From contig JAEWGR010000056.1 of assembly GCA_023388195.1 (NCBI GenBank), positions 10,153-74,152 on the forward strand: 64,000 nt of DNA. Direction: 5' to 3'. The DNA is from Bacillota bacterium (GTDB lineage: Bacteria; Bacillota; Negativicutes; Sporomusales; Sporomusaceae). The position numbers and the translations under genes were made by a program. Under the pieces are notes generated by a model that was given only the letters and a program-made list of their open reading frames with translations, had not been told where the DNA came from and searched no databases. This document shows, piece after piece, positions 57,772 to 64,000 of this stretch (its first letter is position 1; the number at the start of each line of letters is the position of its first letter).

Positions 57772-58998
57772 ATGATGATTACAGCTCTTTATGCTGATGA
57801 AAATGGCGAAATATTTGATGCTCCCGGTTACCGGGCTGCTGCCCGCCTGGGGGATGGCTTGCTCGCGCTGAAGCCGGAGGACCTGATCAGGCTGCCTGAG
57901 GGGGCAGAACTGATGTTTCTGCCTGGCCGGGTTGCCCTTCATCTTGCCGGTGCTACTTTTAAACCAATGAAAGGCTGCCAGGCTGTGGCGGCGATGTTGC
58001 CTGTTGGCTACACCCGTACCCTGTTGCCTGCTTATGCCCGGCAGCAGGGGGCTCCTCAACTGCCCCTGTTTGGTTATACGGCGGCAGCACTTTATCGTGA
58101 TGAAATCTATGTGGCTGCTGTAAAAACGGCAGATAATGCGAAATGGCACCCGTACCGGTATAATACGCCGGACTTAAAGAAAAGGGTGGCAAAAGTCAGG
58201 CGTGATTTGCCTGGCAACCGATTGGTGGACCACTTAGCCAACTGTTCACTGGTATGGCACTGCTGTACAGCACAGAACTTGTTTTACCGACGCTGGGAGG
58301 CCGGTATTCCTGTTTCCCCGGCCTGCAATGCCAATTGTCTGGGGTGTATTTCGCTGCAGCCATCTGAATGTTGTCCAGCACCCCAAAGCCGTATTTTATT
58401 TTCACCGACACCGGCCGAGATAGCTGCTGTTGGTCAGTATCACCTCACACAGGCGCCTGAGGCGATTGTTAGCTTCGGCCAGGGCTGTGAAGGAGAGCCG
58501 TCCCTGGCTGCTGAGTCTATTGCTGCCGCTATACAAAACATCCGTAGCGCCACAACCCGTGGCCAGATCAATATTAACACCAATGCCGGCTATACCGAAG
58601 GCATTAAAGCCATTGTCGATGCCGGTCTGGATAGTATGCGGGTCAGTATCATCAGCGCGCTCCCGTTGACCTATCAAGCGTACTATCAGGCTAGTTACAG
58701 TCTGGACCATGTACGGCAATCGATTGCATATGCCAAGCGGCGCGGTGTCCATGTGGCATTGAATATGCTGCTTTTCCCCGGGCTTAACGACCGGCCTGAG
58801 GAAGAAGCTGCCTGGCTTGATTTTCTGGGTGAAACCGGGGTAGATATGATCCAGCTCAGGAACCTGAACTTTGATCCGGATTCTTTCTTGACGTCTATGC
58901 CTGTCGGTGGTTTCCCGGGCGGTGTCCGTAAGTTTCTTGGCCGCATTACTAAAACCTACCCGGCAATCAGCCTGGGAAGCTTTACGGAATACATTTAG
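57772..58998 (+). CDS. radical SAM protein of unknown function
   Basis: A 408-aa protein. The first 170 residues have no known motif. The radical SAM cluster is CNANCLGC (CxxxCxxC, about 186-193), preceded by VSPAC and followed by another Cys-rich stretch (SLQPSECCPAPQ). A TIM-barrel follows, with FGQGCEGEPSLAAESIAAAI as the GGE-like SAM-binding region, ININTNAGYTEGIKAIVDAG and LNMLLFPGLNDRPEE. It probably does not act on a short peptide precursor, as no such gene adjoins it. It begins 2 bp after pth. Confidence 0.8.
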   Translation: MMITALYADENGEIFDAPGYRAAARLGDGLLALKPEDLIRLPEGAELMFLPGRVALHLAGATFKPMKGCQAVAAMLPVGYTRTLLPAYARQQGAPQLPLFGYTAAALYRDEIYVAAVKTADNAKWHPYRYNTPDLKKRVAKVRRDLPGNRLVDHLANCSLVWHCCTAQNLFYRRWEAGIPVSPACNANCLGCISLQPSECCPAPQSRILFSPTPAEIAAVGQYHLTQAPEAIVSFGQGCEGEPSLAAESIAAAIQNIRSATTRGQININTNAGYTEGIKAIVDAGLDSMRVSIISALPLTYQAYYQASYSLDHVRQSIAYAKRRGVHVALNMLLFPGLNDRPEEEAAWLDFLGETGVDMIQLRNLNFDPDSFLTSMPVGGFPGGVRKFLGRITKTYPAISLGSFTEYI

Positions 58999-59031
58999 TG
59001 AGAGCTGCATATTTTGGCAAGCACAATACAA

Positions 59032-59080
59032 GCATACAAGACTGTGTACGGCATACCGGGCAGTTTTGTATGCTTTTTTT
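59032..59080 (+). terminator. terminator of the radical SAM gene
   Basis: GCATACAAGACTG pairs with CAGTTTTGTATGC over 13 bp (one G-U pair), followed by seven T. Confidence 0.9.
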
Positions 59081-59150
59081 GCTTGTGGGCATGTTATATA
59101 TTCTCGGGGCTTAATCAGGATAAAAAAATGGGCCAAAAACAATATGTATA

Positions 59151-59179
59151 TTGACAACGAACATGAGTGGATGTATGAT
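59151..59179 (+). promoter_or_regulatory. sigma-A promoter of the 44-aa gene
   Basis: TTGACA, 17 bp and TATGAT, 64 bp before the start codon. Confidence 0.75.
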
Positions 59180-59242
59180 GTATACAATGTTAAAAATTAT
59201 TTATAATAATTGTAACTGTGTAATGAAAAGGATGGTGGGACT

Positions 59243-59377
59243 ATGTCTGAAAAATCACAGGGAGATTCTAATTCCCAGGCTGGTAGTAAAATCCCGCTTC
59301 CAGACGAATTTAGCGAACTGGGCAGCCTTGATCCCAATGTGGATCAGAATTTATTACGCTTATCTGGTACTGTGTAA
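59243..59377 (+). CDS. small unknown protein, 44 aa
   Basis: An acidic open frame starting MSEKSQGDSNSQAGSKIPLP and ending DQNLLRLSGTV. AAAGGATGGTGGG precedes the ATG. It is framed by a consensus-like promoter and a strong terminator, which makes a short dedicated transcript of about 240 nt. I do not recognise a family; no membrane segment or cysteine is present. A small RNA with an incidental frame is the alternative. Confidence 0.55.
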   Translation: MSEKSQGDSNSQAGSKIPLPDEFSELGSLDPNVDQNLLRLSGTV

Positions 59378-59385
59378 TCGAACAC

Positions 59386-59425
59386 CCGGAATTTCAGTAA
59401 TATCTGGAATTTCGGTATTTTTTTT
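59386..59425 (+). terminator. terminator of the 44-aa gene
   Basis: CCGGAATTTCAG and CTGGAATTTCGG pair over 12 bp (two G-U pairs), followed by TATTTTTTTT. In 59426-59583 I see only the leader of the next gene. Confidence 0.9.
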
Positions 59426-59583
59426 GCAGGATTTACCGGCGCAGGTAAAGAATTATGGGGATATCCGGTTGCTGCATTTCTAAAAATAAGCTTACAGATG
59501 TAAAAACCCGGCATAGTAACACCTATGCATACATGAAAGCCGGCGTTATCTGTGAAAGATAAAAATTTGCAGGAGGCGGAATT

Positions 59584-60243
59584 TTGAAAACCGGCAATTA
59601 TATTAAATATTGTTTTGGCACCTCCTACTGTCATGTGGATGCGGTACATGCAGCCTCACCTAAAGCCGACCAGTTTACCGATGAAATTGTGGCCGGAATT
59701 ATCGCGAAAACAGGCTGTGCCGGTATTATTGGCACCGTTTCCCGGACGATCGCCGATCTTAATCGTCCGCCTGGACCGGGTAATGACGAAGCTGTATGGG
59801 AATACCGGGATGTCATCAGCCAGTTTTTATATAATACAGGCTTACTCGCGCCAGGCACTCGGAGTCTGGCCAAGCCATACCTGCATATCGGCATTCATGG
59901 GATGAAAGATCAGCCCCACGGACCCTTCAGCATCGAAGTGGGGACGATTTTTGGCCGGACGTGCTCTCCCCGGGTAAAAAAATGGTTTGGAGAAGCACTG
60001 AAAACTCAAGTCAAAGGATTTTCCCCGGATATTAAGGTTGTTTTTGATAAGCACTGGGTAGGAAATAAGTCTCTGGCCGCACACCGTTGGGGCGAGGGCC
60101 GGCGCTATCCCGGTTATGGCAGGAATTATAACGCTTTTCAGGTGGAAATTTCCCGGACGCTAAGGGAACATCACCGGCAGGCGATTATCGATATGTTTAC
60201 TGCCGTTGTGGCAGACTTTAGTCTTATGTCTTTTAGGAGGTAG
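59584..60243 (+). CDS. N-formylglutamate amidohydrolase-like protein
   Basis: A 219-aa protein resembling the FGase family (zinc carboxypeptidase-like fold): TVSRTIADLNRPPGPGN near residue 60, YLHIGIHGMKDQ around 100, IEVGTIFGRTCS, and the C-terminal YPGYGRNYNAFQVEISRTLR. Several His and Glu residues could bind a metal. The natural substrate is uncertain and need not be formylglutamate. The start is TTG, with AGGAGG 7 nt before it; no better ATG exists. It is 4 bp upstream of an unknown gene and probably cotranscribed with it. Confidence 0.55.
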   Translation: MKTGNYIKYCFGTSYCHVDAVHAASPKADQFTDEIVAGIIAKTGCAGIIGTVSRTIADLNRPPGPGNDEAVWEYRDVISQFLYNTGLLAPGTRSLAKPYLHIGIHGMKDQPHGPFSIEVGTIFGRTCSPRVKKWFGEALKTQVKGFSPDIKVVFDKHWVGNKSLAAHRWGEGRRYPGYGRNYNAFQVEISRTLREHHRQAIIDMFTAVVADFSLMSFRR

Positions 60244-60247
60244 TATT

Positions 60248-60598
60248 GTGGCTAAAATCAAAAAAAATCTCAGTGACAGTGAAATGTTAAAAGGATGGCA
60301 CGAACAGGTAACCTTTGAACATGCCTCTGAGGAGGAACAGCCTGTCCTGCCTGTGGTTAAAATGGCCAAGAAGGACCCGGCTGAAGATATTAACAGCGCT
60401 TTTCTTACACCGGAAATCCGGGAATCTGTCGGCAAAGCGCTGTTAGAGCTTAAACTTAATCTATATAAAGAAGGAATTGTTGATTACCAGGTGAAGGTCT
60501 CTTGCCAAGGGAACCAAATAGTAATGACGGCAGTACCGCTAAAAGCTAAATTGTCCAGTAACCAGCCTGTACAGCAGAGCGGCAGGAGTAAAGGATAG
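60248..60598 (+). CDS. unknown protein, 116 aa
   Basis: A soluble, charged protein. An N-terminal basic segment (AKIKKNLSDSEMLKGWHEQV) is followed by an acidic linker and a compact alpha/beta region (ESVGKALLELKLNLYKEGIV, then a beta pattern DYQVKVSCQGNQIVMTAVPL). I do not recognise a family. GTG follows TAGGAGGTAG at 7-nt spacing; an earlier in-frame start lies inside the preceding gene and lacks a site. Confidence 0.7.
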   Translation: MAKIKKNLSDSEMLKGWHEQVTFEHASEEEQPVLPVVKMAKKDPAEDINSAFLTPEIRESVGKALLELKLNLYKEGIVDYQVKVSCQGNQIVMTAVPLKAKLSSNQPVQQSGRSKG

Positions 60599-60620
60599 GT
60601 TAATCGGGCCTATCCTTTTT
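60593..60620 (+). terminator. terminator of the FGase-like operon
   Basis: GGATAGG and CCTATCC pair around a 9-nt loop, followed by TTTTT. The stem includes the stop codon of the 116-aa gene. Confidence 0.85.
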
Positions 60621-60626
60621 ATTACC

Positions 60627-60740
60627 CCGGCAAATTTATAAAATTAAAGTATGATGCAAGGGCTAAGAAAATCTTTACCCTAAAGGGCACAGGCCGCTTT
60701 GCCGGCAACCTAAAGGACTTGGTATAAGCCAAGTCCTCCT
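60627..60740 (+). repeat. dispersed intergenic element, copy E
   Basis: It has CCCTAAAGGGCACAGGCCGC, TTGCCGGCAACCTAAAGGAC and the hairpin GGACTTGG-TATAAG-CCAAGTCC. Its 5' flank ACCCCGGCAAATTTATAAAA also occurs, with one extra C, at about 3543-3563. The hairpin lies 10 bp from the end of the convergent ferritin-like gene and may terminate it. Confidence 0.65.
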
Positions 60741-60746
60741 GGCTAT

Positions 60747-61340
60747 TTAATCGTGTGTCAATGGCAGCGGTTCATTAGTAAGCTCAAATAGTGCTGCAGT
60801 AAATTCTGCAATATGTTCTTTTTCTTCATTCATTAAATGGCAAAATAGCAGCTGGACTTCCGTGTTTTCAGCAGTTAGCATATAGCGTTGATATTTATTG
60901 GTAGCGAGAAGTTCATCGCTCAGGGCTTTGGTTAGGAGATTAACAGTTGGCATTTCTTTGCGGTCTGGCAGGATTATCTGCGAATCAGCAACTGCCGCTT
61001 CTTTAGCCGCTTTAGATTTAGAGGGCAGCGGGCGGGTCATTACCAGCAGGTCAAGACCGGCCTCACTGAGCAATTCGGCCTGTACCGGGTCTAACCGGGA
61101 TATCTCCCGCATAATCTCCACATAATGCTCCATTTCCGTTGCGGCAATATCGAGAAATAACTGGGGCGTACAAGAGTTTCGGGCAGCATCCAGATAAAAG
61201 GCAATTGCTGTGCGCTCATCAGCAGCCGCATCTCTTAGGAGCAGTAAATCCGGATCACTGGGGCATGCTTCAATCGGGCATGGGTTAGTTGTTTCGGCTA
61301 AGGTTTTCGATTTATTCTTACGGGCTCGGAACATAGCCAT
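60747..61340 (-). CDS. ferritin-like (rubrerythrin-type) diiron protein
   Basis: A 197-aa helical protein with two ExxH-type helix pairs: DAAADERTAIAFYLDAA then IAATEMEHYVEIM (about 36-78), and ALSDELLATNKYQRYML then MNEEKEHIAEFTAAL (about 140-185). This gives the Glu and His ligands of a diiron four-helix bundle. There is no rubredoxin domain, so it is not a full rubrerythrin. Possible roles are peroxide reduction or iron storage. The start follows GGAGGTGG by 8 nt. Confidence 0.75.
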   Translation of the reverse strand: MAMFRARKNKSKTLAETTNPCPIEACPSDPDLLLLRDAAADERTAIAFYLDAARNSCTPQLFLDIAATEMEHYVEIMREISRLDPVQAELLSEAGLDLLVMTRPLPSKSKAAKEAAVADSQIILPDRKEMPTVNLLTKALSDELLATNKYQRYMLTAENTEVQLLFCHLMNEEKEHIAEFTAALFELTNEPLPLTHD

Positions 61341-61462
61341 ACATCCACCTCCGTTTGTAATTAACTGCTATATTGTATGCCGGAGGGGCGCGGGTGTTAA
61401 CCCTAATATTATTGATGTGTCAGCAATAGTGCCGTAATATTTTACAAAAAGAGGCGGGCAGG

Positions 61463-62998
61463 ATGGACGAAAAACAACAAACTGATAAGTATATTGAGGG
61501 ACTCCATGCTAAACTGGCACTGCTCGAAGCCGAAAACGTCCAACTTAAGCAGACTCAGCAACGGATAGCTGAAATAAATAATAATTATTTGATGCTGCAT
61601 TATCTGACTAATAACATTCAAGACTGCCAGACGTCACAGGGGCTCTGGCAAGCTTACCTGCACAACCTGAGTAGCTGCGGCTTAAATTATGACGATGTTG
61701 CGGTAATTCTGCCTGATGATAATGACAATTTTACCATTAAACTTACCCTTGAGGACGGTATCCTAACGCAAACGGCATTTGTGCCGGAGGCTGATTATAT
61801 CATGCAGGCGGCTACTCTTAAGGCCGCTGTTACCTCAACTGATAATTTGCAAGTTGCCGCCCCTATTGTGAAAAAAAAGGGTGTGGTCAGAGCCATTATT
61901 TTAGCCGAAAAAAACAGCGGCATCTTTTTTGAAGATTTACAGCTCCTGGATGTATATATCCGGCAAACAGCGGCTATTATTGAAAATATTATTCTTAATG
62001 AAAGTCTCCGGCAGTTTCAGGAATTATTAGGCCGGCAGCTTGATCAGTTTGTTATGCTCCATTATGTTACCAAAGCCATTCATGATGCCGGTAATTACTA
62101 TGGTGTGCTGACAAATTATCTTACGACCTTATGCTCGCCGCTGGGCTTTGGTTTTCAGGAGGGAATTCTTTATATTCTGGCTGAGAATAAGCCGCAAAAA
62201 GCCACGCTAAAAGGAGACCGGCTTATGATAAATGATCTCGATCCATTTGAAACCGGCCTGATTGAACGGATTATAAAGGCAAAACATTATCAAATTTCAC
62301 CCGATCACAGTCATTTATTAATGCCGCTTAAATCCTTCGGCAATATTACGGCGGTTATGGAAATAAACCATGATAAAGGGATCATGCCTGAACAGGTCCA
62401 GATGTTGGAGATATTTGCTATGCAGACATCATCTGCAATTGATAATACCAGACTTAAACTTCATTTAGAGTACTTAAGCTTCCATGATCAGTTGACAAAA
62501 CTTTATAACCGGGCCTATTTTGAGACTGAGATACAGCGGATCGAGTCGGAAAATCGTTATCCGGCAGGTATCATAGTCTGTGATCTGGATGGGCTTAAAA
62601 TGGTCAACGACACTTGGGGGCATGACGCTGGCGACGAATTTATTGCAGCAGCAGCACAACTTATCAAAACAGCCACGCCTGAAGATGCGGTAGCTGCCCG
62701 CATTGGCGGTGATGAATTTGGCATTATCATTACCGGCACAGCTGCTCAGGCAATAGACAAAGCGGGGCAAAATTTAAAGAAACTGCTAGTTAAGTACAAT
62801 GCCGGCGGGCCGGATATTCCGGTTGGTATGTCAATTGGCTGGGCAGCCAGCGAGTCCCCGGTGGCTGTGATCGAGATTTTTAAACAAGCCGATGCCCAGA
62901 TGTATCGTGATAAATCCCTTAACGCTGACGCCAGTCGTAAGCATATTCTCAAGATGAATAAGCGACGTTTAGGCATTGGTGCGGAAAAGCTTCAGTAA
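61463..62998 (+). CDS. GAF-domain diguanylate cyclase
   Basis: A 511-aa cytoplasmic protein. An N-terminal coiled coil (1-40) is followed by two GAF-like domains (about 45-190 and 195-330). A GGDEF domain at 340-500 has FHDQLTKLYNRAYFE, CDLDGLKMVNDTWGHDAGDE and the intact active site RIGGDEFGI. It should make cyclic di-GMP from two GTP. An RxxD inhibitory site is not evident. No EAL or HD-GYP partner adjoins it. The next gene, a membrane sensor, starts 23 bp after. Confidence 0.92.
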   Translation: MDEKQQTDKYIEGLHAKLALLEAENVQLKQTQQRIAEINNNYLMLHYLTNNIQDCQTSQGLWQAYLHNLSSCGLNYDDVAVILPDDNDNFTIKLTLEDGILTQTAFVPEADYIMQAATLKAAVTSTDNLQVAAPIVKKKGVVRAIILAEKNSGIFFEDLQLLDVYIRQTAAIIENIILNESLRQFQELLGRQLDQFVMLHYVTKAIHDAGNYYGVLTNYLTTLCSPLGFGFQEGILYILAENKPQKATLKGDRLMINDLDPFETGLIERIIKAKHYQISPDHSHLLMPLKSFGNITAVMEINHDKGIMPEQVQMLEIFAMQTSSAIDNTRLKLHLEYLSFHDQLTKLYNRAYFETEIQRIESENRYPAGIIVCDLDGLKMVNDTWGHDAGDEFIAAAAQLIKTATPEDAVAARIGGDEFGIIITGTAAQAIDKAGQNLKKLLVKYNAGGPDIPVGMSIGWAASESPVAVIEIFKQADAQMYRDKSLNADASRKHILKMNKRRLGIGAEKLQ

Positions 62999-63020
62999 GG
63001 CAGTGACTCTGGAGGCGCTC

Positions 63021-64000
63021 ATGTTGATTGTAAGGTCGGTTCATAAATATATAAATTATTGGGTGCTGGCCATGATTGTTCCGCTGCTGCTGACTGCCGG
63101 GGCGGTTTGGGTTGAGAGCAGGCATATGCATGCTCTCCAGCAGGAGCAAGGGCAGACCGCTGCCAAACTCAGATACGAAATGGAGGCGGCCTGGCTTGAC
63201 AGCCAGGCCGTGTATATCAAGGCGATTGCCGGGTTATGTGGACGTCAGGCTGGTAATCAGGCCGCTATGCTGCAGGACTTTTATACCCTCCTTGATGCGA
63301 ACACCGGGATAACGGCTTTAGCCTATGCCGGCATTGACGGGCGAATTCAGGTTGCGACTGCTGAACCTCCCGGGCGTTATATTGGCAATCATGAATATTT
63401 TACTGTTGCTGCAACTGGTCAGCAGTATACCGGCAAAATCCCAGTTTTGGAGTGGGGACTGGGAGAGGCCGTGCCGGTGGTGGCGGTACCCGTTACCATA
63501 GATAGTGAGATTGCCGGCATAGTTTACGGGGTTATTAGTGAAGCCCCTATGCAAGCAATAACCACCAAAGCGATTGCTGGCGGCCAAGAGAGTGAACTGC
63601 TCTTTCACCGTTGGCTAATCTGGCTGGGGGCCGTCTGCTTAGCGGGTCTAATACCGCCCTTATTAATGGGGATTTCTCGTGCCGGCCAGAGGGAAACCTC
63701 CCTGGGCCCGGATCCGGATCAGCCTGACTTTCCAGATCTGGGGGATACACTATCCGCGGCTGTGATTGATAAAACCCTGGCAGCTGCAGTTAAGATGCCT
63801 GCTGCAGGCAAGACAGCTGCAAGCAGTGAAACTCCGGCTGTAAGACCGCCAGTGATTACAGCCGCGATGTCTTCGCCGGCCCGGAGCATTCATGTAACTG
63901 GCCGTGATGGCCTGGCAGGTTTGGTTACGACTGCCGGCTTTGACCAAATCCCCGCCACCGGGGCAGGGGTGATGAATCAAGGTGTTATTGTCTGCCATGT
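63021..64000 (+). CDS. membrane sensor with extracytoplasmic CACHE-like domain, 3' end outside the window
   Basis: An open frame of 326 codons running off the window. It begins MLIVRSVHKYINYWVLAMIV with a membrane helix at about 14-32. An extracytoplasmic region of about 160 residues follows (DANTGITALAYAGIDGRIQV, IGNHEYFTVAATG), a dCACHE-like ligand domain. A second helix lies at about 199-217 (WLIWLGAVCLAGLIPPLLMG), then a Pro/Ala-rich cytoplasmic linker. The output domain is not in the window; a chemoreceptor, kinase or cyclase is possible. GGAGGCGCTC precedes the ATG. It is probably cotranscribed with the diguanylate cyclase. Confidence 0.8.
   Translation, partial: MLIVRSVHKYINYWVLAMIVPLLLTAGAVWVESRHMHALQQEQGQTAAKLRYEMEAAWLDSQAVYIKAIAGLCGRQAGNQAAMLQDFYTLLDANTGITALAYAGIDGRIQVATAEPPGRYIGNHEYFTVAATGQQYTGKIPVLEWGLGEAVPVVAVPVTIDSEIAGIVYGVISEAPMQAITTKAIAGGQESELLFHRWLIWLGAVCLAGLIPPLLMGISRAGQRETSLGPDPDQPDFPDLGDTLSAAVIDKTLAAAVKMPAAGKTAASSETPAVRPPVITAAMSSPARSIHVTGRDGLAGLVTTAGFDQIPATGAGVMNQGVIVCH

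Noticed and set aside
1..64000. rRNA, tRNA, prophage or insertion-sequence genes
   Set aside because: No ribosomal sequence, tRNA cloverleaf, integrase, transposase or phage structural gene was recognised on either strand; a covariance-model scan would be needed to exclude tRNAs fully.

Overview
This 64 kb window looks like chromosome from an anaerobic, endospore-forming Firmicute, most likely a member of the Negativicutes (Sporomusa/Pelosinus-like). The evidence is a Bacillus-type core gene order (yaaO, tmk, yaaR, holB, ricT, trmN6, rsmI, abrB, metG, tatD, yabE, rnmV, ksgA, yabG, ispE, purR, glmU, prs, pth), spore-associated genes (yabG, two SPOCS/DUF3794 proteins), a ferredoxin-fused Etf typical of strict anaerobes, and a Selenomonas-type lysine/ornithine decarboxylase. 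No rRNA, tRNA, CRISPR array, prophage or insertion sequence was recognised. The genus is inferred.

Layout. 1-5.4 kb: 3' part missing of a LarA lactate racemase, a Fur-box-controlled DUF3793 gene, a group IV decarboxylase, WrbA and a soluble chemoreceptor. 5.4-17.9 kb: a C4 acyl-CoA/3-hydroxyacid catabolic locus with a seven-gene minus-strand operon (CoA-transferase, thiolase, acyl-CoA dehydrogenase, EtfB, ferredoxin-EtfA, MaoC hydratase, 3-hydroxybutyryl-CoA dehydrogenase), a GntP permease, a divergent short-chain dehydrogenase and a PAS-PAS-AAA+ sigma54 activator. Three near-perfect sigma54 (-24/-12) promoters head the three transcription units, with inverted repeats at enhancer distance, so this appears to be one sigma54 regulon. 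18.2-21.7 kb: CpaE-like, DegS-like and TadE-like genes (part of a Tad/Flp system without its motor) and PpnP.

21.9-57.8 kb: the conserved yaa/yab housekeeping block, with insertions. The largest, between yabG and ispE (about 38-48.4 kb), holds an orphan N6-adenine methyltransferase, a 56-aa peptide, a Cys-rich protein, two SPOCS proteins (one with an Asp/His/Cys-rich insert), a HipA-like protein, an L,D-transpeptidase, the cyanophycin genes cphB-cphA and a CheW. Compared with Bacillus subtilis, darA, yabA, yazA, veg and spoVG are missing from their usual places. 57.8-64 kb: a radical SAM protein, small unknown genes, a ferritin-like protein, a GAF/GGDEF diguanylate cyclase and the start of a CACHE-type membrane sensor.

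The least explained signal is a family of roughly 80-115 bp intergenic elements, all in + orientation, found at 13.2, 19.45 (remnant), 38.0, 42.65 and 42.75 (tandem), 50.8 and 50.9 (tandem) and 60.65 kb. They share modules, including a GACTTGGC-ACAA-GCCAAGTC hairpin usually followed by a T-run, and do not match any element I recognise.
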